Shown here in pieces: positions 16,569-24,948 of a DNA stretch of 52,780 nucleotides. Each line of letters opens with the position of its first letter. Positions within the stretch are counted from its first letter, which is position 1. This DNA comes from Pseudomonas capsici (lineage in GTDB: Bacteria > Pseudomonadota > Gammaproteobacteria > Pseudomonadales > Pseudomonadaceae). The notes below the pieces were generated by a model. The model saw only the letters and a program-made list of their open reading frames with translations. It ran no database searches and was not told where the DNA came from. The stretch is from the NCBI RefSeq assembly GCF_017165765.1, contig NZ_JAFGZD010000030.1, forward strand, positions 1 to 52,780, in the 5' to 3' direction. The position numbers were made by a program, and so were the translations under genes.

Positions 16569-16657
16569 GTAAGAGCAAATTCATTCGCGAGAGGCCGATA
16601 CATTCACAAAAAATCTATCGCCTGGAATGCAGCTTTCGCGAATAAATTCGCTCCTAC
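16569..16657. repeat. REP-like inverted repeat pair
   Basis: GTAAGAGCAAATTCATTCGC and its imperfect inverse GCGAATAAATTCGCTCCTAC flank about 45 bases, the form of a Pseudomonas REP doublet. A partial second motif (GTCGCCAGCAAGCTGCCTCC) lies at 16723-16742. The elements separate the effector array from the sulfur gene cluster and may act as transcription terminators for the convergent genes. Confidence 0.65.
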
Positions 16658-16747
16658 CAAGTAATGCCGATGATTAGTTAAGGTGCAGAAAACCGACAGA
16701 CATTATGCATCCGTACACTGAAGTCGCCAGCAAGCTGCCTCCCACCA

Positions 16748-17767
16748 TCAGCTACCCGATCCACCATGGGCTTCTTCGAAGAAGTAATCCTTCCAGCTCG
16801 CAGCCTTGTTTTTCAACACGCCCAGCTCATGCAGTTTTTCGGCATAGATGAAGGTGCGTTGCGGGGTGATGGTGAAGTCGATTTCCGGGTCGGAGACGAT
16901 TTTTTCTACAAACGGCAGCGGCAGTTTCGATTGTTCAACGCGAATGTAGGTTTTGGCTGCTTCCGGTTTGTCGGCCTTGATGATTTTCTCGGCCTCGGCC
17001 AGCGCGTCGTAGAACGCCTTGTAGGTCTTGGGGTTTTCGTCGTGGAATTTTTCGGTGGTGTAGAGCACGTTGAAGGTGGCCTGGCCGCCCAGCACGTCGT
17101 AGCTGCTCAGTACTTTATGAACGTTGGGGTTTTCCAGCGCCTGGTATTGGAAAGGCGGGCTGGAGAAGTGCGAGTTGATTTCCGAACCACCGGCGATCAA
17201 CGCCGAGGTGGCGTCGGGGTGCGCGAGGCTGACGGAGATATTGTCGAACTTCTTGAAGTTCTCGTTTCCGAACTGCTTGGCCGTCTCGATCTGCAAGGTA
17301 CGCGACTGGAAGCCCACACCTGCCGCCGGCACTGCGATGCGGTCCTTGTCGGTGAAGTCTTTCAGGGTTTTGACATTCGGGTTGTTGGTCAGCAGGTAGT
17401 TGGGCATCGAGCCCAGCGAGGCAATGGCCTTGACGTTCTGTTTGCCCTTGGTGCGGTCCCAGATGGTCAGCATCGGTGGCACGCCTGCCGACACCACATC
17501 CAGCGCACCGGCCAGCAACGCTTCGTTCATCGCGGTAGCGCCGGAAATGCTGTTCCAGTCGACCTGGATGTCCAGGCCTTGCTCCTTGCCGTGCTTCTCG
17601 ATCAGTTTCTGATCGCGCACCACATCCAGAATCAGATAACCGATGCCGAACTGCTGAGCGATGCTGATCTTGCCTTCGGCTTGCGCGCCGCCGCTGAGCA
17701 GTGTGCCTGCCAGCCCCAGTGCAGCAGCCAGTGAAGTGAGCGCAGGACGTTTGAAAGAAGTAACCAT
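16748..17767 (-). CDS. ABC transporter substrate-binding protein, sulfonate/sulfate-ester type
   Basis: This periplasmic binding protein belongs to the NitT/TauT/SsuA class. The likely start MVTSFKRPALTSLAAALGLA leads a signal peptide cleaved after AQA; the open frame extends 16 codons upstream without support. The mature part begins with the typical KISIAQQFGIGYL and contains NSISGATAMNEALLAGALDV, the strand that faces the ligand. It is the last gene of a minus-strand unit (dioxygenase, ATPase, permease, binding protein), an order unlike E. coli tauABCD. The ligand is probably an organic sulfonate or sulfate ester, which sequence reading cannot settle. Confidence 0.85.
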   Translation of the reverse strand: MVTSFKRPALTSLAAALGLAGTLLSGGAQAEGKISIAQQFGIGYLILDVVRDQKLIEKHGKEQGLDIQVDWNSISGATAMNEALLAGALDVVSAGVPPMLTIWDRTKGKQNVKAIASLGSMPNYLLTNNPNVKTLKDFTDKDRIAVPAAGVGFQSRTLQIETAKQFGNENFKKFDNISVSLAHPDATSALIAGGSEINSHFSSPPFQYQALENPNVHKVLSSYDVLGGQATFNVLYTTEKFHDENPKTYKAFYDALAEAEKIIKADKPEAAKTYIRVEQSKLPLPFVEKIVSDPEIDFTITPQRTFIYAEKLHELGVLKNKAASWKDYFFEEAHGGSGS

Positions 17768-17819
17768 GAAACCCTCACAAAAACTCGAAAGACGATAAGA
17801 AACCAAGCGTTCCATGCAC

Positions 17820-18686
17820 TTAACGCTGCATGCCCCAGCGCTTGACCGTCAGGCGCTCGATGTTGGCAAACAGCAGGTTTTCCACCAGCAGGCCGATGAG
17901 AATCACCGCCGCCAGCCCTGCAAAAACCTTGTCGGTATACAGCTCGTTACGGTTCTGAAAGATGTACCAGCCCAGACCGCCCTTGCCCGAGGACGCGCCG
18001 AACACCAGTTCGGCCGCGATCAGGGTGCGCCAGGCGAAGGCCCAGCCGATTTTCAGGCCAGCGAGAATCGAAGGCAGCGCCGCCGGAATCAGGATGTGCC
18101 AGACAAAGCGCAACCCCTTGAGGCCATAGTTGCGACCGGCCATGCGCTGGGTTTCCGAAACCCCGAGAAACCCGGCATAGGTATTGAGCGCCAGCGCCCA
18201 GAGCACCGAATGCACCAGCACGAAGATCAGGCTGTTCTGCCCAAGGCCGAACCACAACAGCGCCAGCGGCAACAGGGCAATGGCAGGCAACGGATTGAAC
18301 ATCGCAGTCAGGGTGCTGAGCAGGTCACGGCCCAGTTGGGTCGAGACCGCCAGTGTGGTCAGGCCGAACGCGAGGACGATACCGATCAGATAACCCTGGA
18401 TCAGTACCTTCAGGGAGATCCAGACCTTGCCGGGCAATTCACCGGTGATGATGCCGTCATAGAACGCCGTGGCAGTCTGCAGAAAGCCGGGCAACAGCAG
18501 GTCGTTGTTCTGGATGCGGGCGGCGACTTCCCAGAGCACGGCCAGCAGGACCATGATCAGGCTCTTGCGGACCCAGCCCCGTTGCCAGATGCGTTGGGCC
18601 AGAGGGATGTCGCGCACCAGATCCTTCTGGGTGAAGGGCTCCAGCGTGACTTCGTATTCTTCACGAACGGGGGGTGAAAGGCTCAT
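17820..18686 (-). CDS. ABC transporter permease, SsuC/TauC type
   Basis: This inner-membrane permease of about 288 residues has a hydrophilic N-terminal tail, then about six membrane segments. The BPD_transp_1 signature loop is near GLKGLRFVWHILIPAALPSI. The start ATG at 18686 is preferred over the longer frame from 18731 because that frame would overlap the ATPase gene. It pairs with the ATPase upstream and the binding protein downstream to form an importer for an organosulfur compound. Confidence 0.87.
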   Translation of the reverse strand: MSLSPPVREEYEVTLEPFTQKDLVRDIPLAQRIWQRGWVRKSLIMVLLAVLWEVAARIQNNDLLLPGFLQTATAFYDGIITGELPGKVWISLKVLIQGYLIGIVLAFGLTTLAVSTQLGRDLLSTLTAMFNPLPAIALLPLALLWFGLGQNSLIFVLVHSVLWALALNTYAGFLGVSETQRMAGRNYGLKGLRFVWHILIPAALPSILAGLKIGWAFAWRTLIAAELVFGASSGKGGLGWYIFQNRNELYTDKVFAGLAAVILIGLLVENLLFANIERLTVKRWGMQR

Positions 18687-18727
18687 GTCGGTTTCTCTGT
18701 GTTCAGGTCGAGGCGCTTGAGCAGGCC

Positions 18728-19609
18728 TCAATAAGCGATGCGGATATCCTGGAAATTCAGCTCGGACTCGGTCTGGCCGGCTTCACCTTCATCGAACAGC
18801 AGGCGATGGATACGCTGCGCGGTCTGCTGGAAACCGATGCCGCCAAGGCTTTTCAGGTCGTACTGATGGCTGTTGATTTCCGCCCGCACACGGCCCGGAT
18901 GAGGGGACAGCAACAGGATGCGGTTGCCGACCACCAGCGCTTCTTCGATGGAGTGGGTCACGAACAGCAGCGTGAAACGCACTTCTTCCCACAGCTCCAG
19001 CAGCTCTTCCTGCATCTTGCGTCGGGTCAGCGCATCGAGGGCCGCGAAGGGCTCATCCATCAGCAGGATTTTCGGTTGCATCGCCAGGGCACGGGCTATC
19101 GCTACCCGGGCTTTCATGCCGCCGGACAGGGTGTGCGGGTAAGCGTCGGCAAAGGCACTGAGGCCAACCTTTTCCAGGTAGTAACGCGCACGCTCCAGGG
19201 CTTCGGGACGCTTTAGCGTGCGCGATGCCAGCAACGGGAATATCACGTTCTCGATCACGGTCTTCCAGGGCGGCAACTGGTCGAACTCCTGGAACACCAC
19301 GATCCGGTCCGGGCCTGGCTCCTTGACCTGCACACCCGCCAGACGAATCTGTCCTTCGCTGGGCTGAATGAACCCGGCCACGGCCTTGAGCAAGGTGGAC
19401 TTGCCGCAACCGGACGGGCCAAGCAGAACGAAGCGATCAGCCGGATCGACTTCAAAGCTGACTTGATGAGTAGCCCGCACTACCCGCTCGGGCGTGCGGT
19501 ATTCAAGGCTCACGTCCTGAACCTTCAACAAGGCCTCAGTGGCATGCTGAGTGGCCTGTTGCGTGTTTGTACCTTCGCTAGCCGTATGGCTTTGCACGAC
19601 AGCATTCAT
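18728..19609 (-). CDS. ABC transporter ATP-binding protein, SsuB/TauB type
   Basis: The nucleotide-binding subunit of the importer has Walker A LGPSGCGKST, Q-loop FQEFDQLPPWKTV, signature LSGGMKARVAIARAL and Walker B ILLMDEPFAALD, and the switch His in FVTHSIEEAL. Start ATG 19609 (MNAVVQSHT) is chosen; the N-terminal 40 residues are a variable extension. It lies between the dioxygenase and the permease with short gaps, so the four genes are likely one operon under sulfur-limitation control. No CysB or Cbl site could be pinned down by eye. Confidence 0.88.
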   Translation of the reverse strand: MNAVVQSHTASEGTNTQQATQHATEALLKVQDVSLEYRTPERVVRATHQVSFEVDPADRFVLLGPSGCGKSTLLKAVAGFIQPSEGQIRLAGVQVKEPGPDRIVVFQEFDQLPPWKTVIENVIFPLLASRTLKRPEALERARYYLEKVGLSAFADAYPHTLSGGMKARVAIARALAMQPKILLMDEPFAALDALTRRKMQEELLELWEEVRFTLLFVTHSIEEALVVGNRILLLSPHPGRVRAEINSHQYDLKSLGGIGFQQTAQRIHRLLFDEGEAGQTESELNFQDIRIAY

Positions 19610-19625
19610 GACCAATTCCCCTGAA

Positions 19626-20519
19626 TCAAAACGGCGCATCGCCTTGAATGGTGGTGCGATACAACTTGCGGCGCAGATGCGTCGGGCAACCGGCGGCCAG
19701 ATGGATCAGGGAGCGGTTGTCCCAGAAGACCATGTCGTTGGGCTGCCACTGATGGCGATAGATGTGCTCGGGACGCACGCTATGGGCATAAATCTCGCTC
19801 AGAATCTGACGGCTTTCGTCCTCCGGCAGCCCCACGATGCGGGTGGTGAATCCCTCACTGACAAACAGCGCCTTGCGGCCGTTTTCCGGGTGAGTACGGA
19901 CGATCGGATGAGTCACTTCCACAACCTGGGCCAGTTGCTCCGGGGTCAGAGTCGGGCGCCAGCTGGCTGCGTTATGCCCTTCGGCATAGCGGGCGGTGTA
20001 GCTGTGAACGGCGGAACGACCTTCGACCGCCTCGCGCAGATGCTGCGGCAGGGTTTCCCAGGCCAGGTGCATGTCAGCGAACAGGGTGTCACCGCCTTCG
20101 CTTGGCAGTTCCTGGGCGTACAGCATCGAGCCCAGGCTCGGCAGTTCCTTGTAGGACAGATCCGAATGCCAGTACTTGCCGGCATCCCCCAGCCCCACAG
20201 GCTGGCCGTTCTCGACAATGTTGGAGACGATCAGGATTTCCGGGTGGTTGGCCAGCAGGAACTGCTTGAGCACATGGATCTGCAACACACCGAAACGGCG
20301 GCTGAAATCGATCTGTTGCTGCGGGGTGATGTGCTGGTCGCGAAAGACGATCAGGTGGTAATCGAGATGCGCCTTGTGCACACGGGCAAAGTCGGCGTCA
20401 TTGAGGGTTTTGGACAGATCCAGCCCGACGATTTCCGCGCCCACCTTGCCGGTGAGGGGACGCACCTCGAACTGTTGCTCGGCGGCTTGGGACGATGAAG
20501 CTAGGGCGGCTGCGGACAT
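19626..20519 (-). CDS. TauD/TfdA-family 2-oxoglutarate dioxygenase
   Basis: The Fe(II)/2-oxoglutarate-dependent enzyme is predicted to oxidise a sulfonate or alkyl sulfate and release sulfite or sulfate. The metal-binding H-x-D is in YWHSDLS and the distal His in NRSLIHLA; the 2-oxoglutarate-binding Arg is probably in the C-terminal LRRKLYRTTI. Length (297 aa) fits TauD and AtsK. It is the first gene of the unit with the ABC importer. TauD (taurine) and AtsK (sulfate esters) cannot be separated from motifs alone, so no symbol is given. ATG at 20519 follows two GGAG boxes. Confidence 0.87.
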   Translation of the reverse strand: MSAAALASSSQAAEQQFEVRPLTGKVGAEIVGLDLSKTLNDADFARVHKAHLDYHLIVFRDQHITPQQQIDFSRRFGVLQIHVLKQFLLANHPEILIVSNIVENGQPVGLGDAGKYWHSDLSYKELPSLGSMLYAQELPSEGGDTLFADMHLAWETLPQHLREAVEGRSAVHSYTARYAEGHNAASWRPTLTPEQLAQVVEVTHPIVRTHPENGRKALFVSEGFTTRIVGLPEDESRQILSEIYAHSVRPEHIYRHQWQPNDMVFWDNRSLIHLAAGCPTHLRRKLYRTTIQGDAPF

Positions 20520-20624
20520 AGGGCTCCGACTCCAAAACATGTAGATGAATATAGAGACAGAACTTTATAGGCATAAGAAATTAAATTTAAATACCGTTAT
20601 GGCATATGCATAGCGCGGAAAGAG

Positions 20625-20658
20625 CTAGGAGGCTTCGCGGCTGAAGCCGCTCCCACAG
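20625..20658. repeat. REP element
   Basis: CTAGGAGGCTTCGCGGCTGA followed by AGCCGCTCCCACAG forms the imperfect palindrome typical of Pseudomonas REP sequences. It lies between the promoter side of the dioxygenase operon and the 3' end of metQ. Confidence 0.7.
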
Positions 20659-20712
20659 AGAACTCCGTGGAAGCGGCATCCGGAAAAGGTATTGACCCAA
20701 TCCGCTCGACAA

Positions 20713-21495
20713 TCAGAACGCCGGCAATACCGCGCCGTCGTACTTCTTGTTGATGAATTCCTTCACTTCAGGACTGGTCAGCGCCTTGGACAGCTTCTGG
20801 ATAGCGTCGGTGTTGGCGTTATCTTCACGAGTCACCAGATAGTTCACGTAAGGCGAATCGGAGCCCTCGATAATCAACGCATCCTTGCGCGGGCTCAGCT
20901 TGGCTTCCAGCGCGTAGTTGGTGTTGATCAGCGCCAGGTCAACCTGGCTCAGAGAGCGCGGCAGCAAAGCCGATTCCAGTTCGCGGAACTTCAGTTTCTT
21001 CGGGTTGGTGGCGATGTCTTTTACCGTCGACAGGGCGTTGGTCGGGTCCTTGAGGGTAATCAGGCCACCCTTCTGCAGCAGAAGCAGTGCACGACCGCCG
21101 TTGCTGGCTTCGTTCGGAATGGCAACGGTTGCGCCTTCAGGCAGATCGGTCAGGCTCTTGTGCTTGGAGGAGTAAGCACCGAACGGTTCGACGTGAACGC
21201 CGACGCCGGTCACCAGCTTGGCGCCCTTGCCCTTGTTGAAGCCATCCAGGTAAGGCTTGGTCTGGAAGTAGTTGGCGTCCAGACGTTTCTCGTTGAGCTG
21301 CACGTTAGGTTGTACGTAGTCGGTGAAGACCTTGACTTCCAGATCCACGCCTTCCTTGGCCAGGGTTGGCTTGATCAGCTCCAGAATTTCAGCGTGTGGA
21401 ACAGGGGTCGCGCCAACCACCAGTTTTTCACCAGCCTGAGCCAGGCCAATGGAAAGCGCAGCCGCCAGGGCGGTCAACAACAAGGTCTTTTTCAT
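20713..21495 (-). CDS. metQ: MetQ/NlpA-family D-methionine-type substrate-binding protein
   Basis: This 260-residue periplasmic binding protein has a signal peptide MKKTLLLTALAAALSIGLA and cleavage near AQA-GEK. It lacks the lipobox cysteine that many MetQ lipoproteins have. Family signatures are LVVGATPVPHAEILE, YVQPNVQLNEKRLDANYFQ and the NYALEA segment near the C-terminus. No metN or metI genes are next to it, so it either serves a transporter encoded elsewhere or binds another sulfur compound. AAGGA lies six bases before the ATG. Confidence 0.88.
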   Translation of the reverse strand: MKKTLLLTALAAALSIGLAQAGEKLVVGATPVPHAEILELIKPTLAKEGVDLEVKVFTDYVQPNVQLNEKRLDANYFQTKPYLDGFNKGKGAKLVTGVGVHVEPFGAYSSKHKSLTDLPEGATVAIPNEASNGGRALLLLQKGGLITLKDPTNALSTVKDIATNPKKLKFRELESALLPRSLSQVDLALINTNYALEAKLSPRKDALIIEGSDSPYVNYLVTREDNANTDAIQKLSKALTSPEVKEFINKKYDGAVLPAF

Positions 21496-21667
21496 GCAAT
21501 GTCCTTAGGAAATCAAAGTCGTGGAAACGACAGCTCACCAATGTGTTGCCCCTGATGCACAGGCTATCGGGGGCATGGAGCGGACATTACCGGGCTTTCT
21601 TATTCCTAGAAAAGATTTTTTTGCTAAGTCCTTATATCTGTTTGATTTCAACCATCGTATGGCACGC

Positions 21668-21691
21668 AAAAAAAACGCCCCTAAAGGGGCG
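21668..21691 (-). terminator. Rho-independent terminator of the AAA+ regulator gene
   Basis: On the minus strand, CGCCCC-TTTA-GGGGCG is followed by eight T residues, a textbook intrinsic terminator, 24 bases past the stop of the gene at 21715. Confidence 0.9.
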
Positions 21692-21714
21692 CAGGGCAAA
21701 AACAGGGCTGACTT

Positions 21715-22647
21715 TCAGTCCTTGGACTGAATGCGCTCCAGCAAGCGTTTGACGGCCAGAAGCTGTTCTTCCTTGGCATCCACCAGTATCTGCCCCACCA
21801 GCCGCTCGACCTCAGCAACCGGATTGGTGCTTTGCGGCAGGTTCAGGTGTTCCGGCAGAATCTCTTCGCCACTGCTGACCAGCAAGGCAAAGTGAATGAC
21901 GTTTTCCAGCTCCCGTGTATTGCCGGGCCAGCTATGGGCTTGCAGGGCATGCTGCGCTTCATCGCTGAGCAACTGCACCGGCAGGTTCAGGCGTTGGCTG
22001 TAGATGCCCACGAAGTACTCCGCCAACGGCAGGATATTACCGGGCTGTTCGCGCAAGGCCGGCAGATCGAGCCGTCCTTCGCTGAGGTAGTGGTAAAGCC
22101 GCTCGTGAAACTTACCGGCCTCCACGGCCTGGGCCAGATCGATACTGGTCGCAGCCACCAGACGCACATCCACGGGGCTTGGTTGATGGGCACCGACTCG
22201 GGTGACTTCATGGTTTTCCAGGGCCGACAGCAGCTTGATCTGAATCGGCAGCGGCAAGTCGCCGATTTCATCCAGATACAGAGTGCCGCCATTGGCCGAT
22301 CCGAACCAGCCGGCACGGCTGCTCCCCGAAACGCTGTGTGCGCCTGCGGCATAGCCGAACAACTCTGCATCGGCGTAGGACGGGCTGATCGCACCGCAGT
22401 TGACCGACACGAACAGCCCGGAACGGTCACTGCCACGGTGAATGTGCCGCGCCAGCAGTTCCTTGCCGGTGCCGGACTCGCCGCGAATCAGCACCGGCAG
22501 CGAGCGAGGGGCCAACTGTTCCATTTCTTCGCGCAACTGACGAGAACGCGGGTCGATGAAAACCAGTGCTTTGGCGCGGATGCTGAGGGGACTCTTGTCC
22601 GCTTCAGGGAAGGTCAGCAAGGGCTGACCGAAATTCTCAAGGCTCAT
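21715..22647 (-). CDS. AAA+ enhancer-binding-type regulator without a canonical GAFTGA loop
   Basis: This 310-residue protein is a bare sigma-54 activator-type AAA+ domain: Walker A GESGTGKE, then ELFGYAAGAHSVSGSSRAG, Walker B GGTLYLDEIGD, sensor region VRLVAATS and HSWPGNTRELENVI. The loop that contacts sigma-54 normally reads GAFTGA; here it reads GAHSVS. There is no N-terminal sensor domain, and the last 30 residues show no clear Fis-type helix-turn-helix. SfnR-like regulators of sulfone or sulfur metabolism share this short layout and the location fits, but the altered loop makes activation of sigma-54 doubtful. GGGAG precedes the ATG by six bases. Confidence 0.8.
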   Translation of the reverse strand: MSLENFGQPLLTFPEADKSPLSIRAKALVFIDPRSRQLREEMEQLAPRSLPVLIRGESGTGKELLARHIHRGSDRSGLFVSVNCGAISPSYADAELFGYAAGAHSVSGSSRAGWFGSANGGTLYLDEIGDLPLPIQIKLLSALENHEVTRVGAHQPSPVDVRLVAATSIDLAQAVEAGKFHERLYHYLSEGRLDLPALREQPGNILPLAEYFVGIYSQRLNLPVQLLSDEAQHALQAHSWPGNTRELENVIHFALLVSSGEEILPEHLNLPQSTNPVAEVERLVGQILVDAKEEQLLAVKRLLERIQSKD

Positions 22648-22746
22648 GACAAACTCCCGCCTGAGCCCTTGCCAGACTCAAGCGTTAAAAACAGGCAGAC
22701 CCGAAATGGCCCGACGAAAATAGGGTATGGCCGCCAGGGTATGAAC

Positions 22747-23328
22747 TCATGCCCGACGACGTGCGTGCTGTTCCAAGCGGTTTTGCAGGCGGTACAGGTA
22801 AGCGAAACCCTGCTCCCAGCGTTGATGGCCCGACTTGACGTTGATATGCCCCGCCTGACTCAGGAAACCCACTTCGGCCCCCCAGTTGCGGGCCATTTCC
22901 ATGGCGCGCTGTGAGCTGACAGCCGGGTCGTTATCCGAACTGACAATCTGCGTCGGAAACGGCAGGAGGTCCTGAGGAATAGGTGAAAAATTGCGCAATG
23001 CAGGAGGGCAGTTGGGGCGCTCGACATCGGCAGGAGCCACCAGCAACGCGCCATGCACCTGACGCAAGGACTCCAGCGGAGCCAGTTGCGCCCAATGCGC
23101 AACCGTGATGCAGCCCAGGCTATGAGCGATCAGGATCACCGGCGTGTCCTGTGCGGAAATCATGCGCTGCAACTCGCCAATCCAGTCCTCACGGCGCGGC
23201 TTGAGCCAATCGTACTGCTCGACGCGCGCACTGTTGGGAAGACTGGCCTGCCAGTGACTTTGCCAATGATCCTCAGGCGACCCTTGCCAGCCTGGCACGA
23301 TCAGGTAACGAATCGACTCGTTGTGCAT
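22747..23328 (-). CDS. RBBP9/YdeN-family alpha/beta hydrolase
   Basis: This 193-residue serine hydrolase has the family start IRYLIVPGWQGSPEDHWQSH. Its nucleophile is in AHSLGC, the acid in SSDNDP and the His in QAGHIN. GGAGG lies seven bases before the ATG. It is encoded upstream of the AAA+ regulator on the same strand with a gap of about 100 bases. The substrate is unknown; RBBP9 relatives are small esterases or peptidases. Confidence 0.85.
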   Translation of the reverse strand: MHNESIRYLIVPGWQGSPEDHWQSHWQASLPNSARVEQYDWLKPRREDWIGELQRMISAQDTPVILIAHSLGCITVAHWAQLAPLESLRQVHGALLVAPADVERPNCPPALRNFSPIPQDLLPFPTQIVSSDNDPAVSSQRAMEMARNWGAEVGFLSQAGHINVKSGHQRWEQGFAYLYRLQNRLEQHARRRA

Positions 23329-23714
23329 GGGGTCGCCTCCTGCATATGGGCATTCATGAAACGAGTATAGGGAGGAAACTTATATCCGATAAGGAATAAG
23401 TAGCTATTTATTAATGCAAATAAAGAATATAGGCATAGAAAAAAAAGGAACCGCCCCCCTGTCTCAAGGACGATCCCTCTAAAAATCGCTTTCAGGAAGG
23501 AAGATAAACCAGCCGGGTTACAGCAAAGCTACAGAAAGCGTGAACATGCCCAACGCTTCATATGGCCCGTTATGCATTCAGTCAGCCAGCACTTGCACAA
23601 GTGTCATAAATGCTTCCATGCTCTGACATCGGTATCGGGCAAAGGAGTTGCCATCGATACCTGTCGGCACCGACCGATCTTGAGCAGCAATAGATGACAG
23701 GAAGGGTCTTTCAT
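23329..23714. other. Divergent intergenic region
   Basis: This 386-base AT-rich gap lies between the hydrolase (minus) and the AraC regulator (plus). It should hold both promoters, but I could not place convincing -35/-10 boxes or operator repeats. No reading frame of note is present. Confidence 0.4.
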
Positions 23715-24707
23715 ATGCCCGAGTCAAACAGCTTTGCCACCTGGACCCGCGCATTGCGCAAACAACTCGATGTTCTGGGCCTGGACAGCTTTGCGCTGTG
23801 CAAGGAAGCAGGACTTGATCCCCACCTCATTGACACTCCCAACGCCGAGTATTCGCCCGTCGCAACACACCGGCTCTGGCAACTGGCGGTTCAGGCCAGT
23901 CAGGATCAGGCGCTGGGCTTGCGGGTCTCGCGCTTCGTCAGCCCGACCACCTTTCATGCACTGGGCTACACCCTGGTGGCCAGCGAGTCCTTGCGGGAAG
24001 TATTCGAACGTATCGTGCGCTACCACTCGATGGCCGATGACGCGCTGGCCCTGAGCTTCAAGCGGGTCGATGAACACTATGAGCTGCGCTTCAATGCACC
24101 GGCAGATACTCCGGCACCTGCCCATGAAGTGCTGGATGCCTTTGCCGCCATTTATGTACGCACCTGCCGTAACCGGCTGGGACGCAGCTATGCACCGCTG
24201 AGCGTCCACCTGCAGCGGCCCGCCCCCGCCAATCCTCAACCCTGGCAGGACTTCTTCCGTGCGCGGCTGTACTTCTCGGCAACAGAAAACCTGCTGACAT
24301 TCGCGTGCGCCGACTTCGACTGCCATCTGGACGACAACCCCTCGCAACTGAGCGAGCAATCCCACAACGGCGAACAACTCCAGCCACTGATCTGGGAGCA
24401 GCGCGTGCGCTCGGCCATCGAGAACCTGCTGCCCGAAGGTGAACCCTCGGCCGAAAGCATTGCCCAGGCCTTGAACCTGAGCCCGCGCAGCCTGCAACGG
24501 CACCTGGCCGACGAAGGCTGCCGTTATGACCTGTTGCTCAAGCAATGTCGCCAGAACCTGGCGCTGCTGCACATGAGCGACCCACAGGTTTCCCTGAGCG
24601 AAGCCGCCTACCTGCTGGGCTTTGCCGATATCGACAGCCTGAACCGCGCCTTCAAACGCTGGACAGGACAAACGCCGGAGCAGTATCGAAATGAGTTGGC
24701 GAGGTGA
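23715..24707 (+). CDS. AraC-family transcriptional regulator (OruR/Arabinose_bd type)
   Basis: The regulator has about 330 residues. Residues 1-200 match the N-terminal ligand-sensing domain of the OruR/ArgR-like subgroup (FATWTRALRKQLDVLGLD, TTFHALGYTLVASESLREVF). A C-terminal AraC helix-turn-helix pair follows: AESIAQALNLSPRSLQRHL and SLSEAAYLLGFADIDSLNRA, then FKRWTGQTPEQYR. ATG at 23715 is preferred because AGGAAGG lies upstream of it; the in-frame ATG at 23694 would place that box inside the gene. The target genes are not evident; the hydrolase transcribed divergently is the nearest candidate. Confidence 0.88.
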   Translation: MPESNSFATWTRALRKQLDVLGLDSFALCKEAGLDPHLIDTPNAEYSPVATHRLWQLAVQASQDQALGLRVSRFVSPTTFHALGYTLVASESLREVFERIVRYHSMADDALALSFKRVDEHYELRFNAPADTPAPAHEVLDAFAAIYVRTCRNRLGRSYAPLSVHLQRPAPANPQPWQDFFRARLYFSATENLLTFACADFDCHLDDNPSQLSEQSHNGEQLQPLIWEQRVRSAIENLLPEGEPSAESIAQALNLSPRSLQRHLADEGCRYDLLLKQCRQNLALLHMSDPQVSLSEAAYLLGFADIDSLNRAFKRWTGQTPEQYRNELAR

Positions 24708-24840
24708 TATCAGATTCCAATCACCTGCATGCGGCTGCTCAGCCAAATGAAAAAATCCTGAAAGTCCCACAATTCCCACACAGCGATAAGGCGTGGAGAC
24801 CTTGAAAACCTGGTGGTAAATTCAGCGCCGAAAACGAAAA

Positions 24841-24932
24841 AACCCACCGAGAGGTGGGTCTTTCGTGAACTACTTTCATATGTCCGCGGGTGGAGGCTTT
24901 CGCCCTCGTTTCCCTCGGCTAGTGAACGAAAT
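24841..24932 (+). ncRNA. Structured leader RNA of the Abi-family gene (possible RNA antitoxin)
   Basis: The leader opens with a tight hairpin (ACCCACC-GAGA-GGTGGGT). A longer arch closed by TTTCGT (from about 24859) and ACGAAA (to 24932) follows, enclosing GGGTGGAGGCTTTCGCCCTC. It ends 16 bases before the Abi start codon. Abi proteins of the AbiF class, ancestral to Cas13, have been reported to work with a non-coding RNA antitoxin. The position and folding potential fit that model, but this assignment is inference. Confidence 0.45.
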
Positions 24933-24948
24933 ATAAGGATATTCACCG

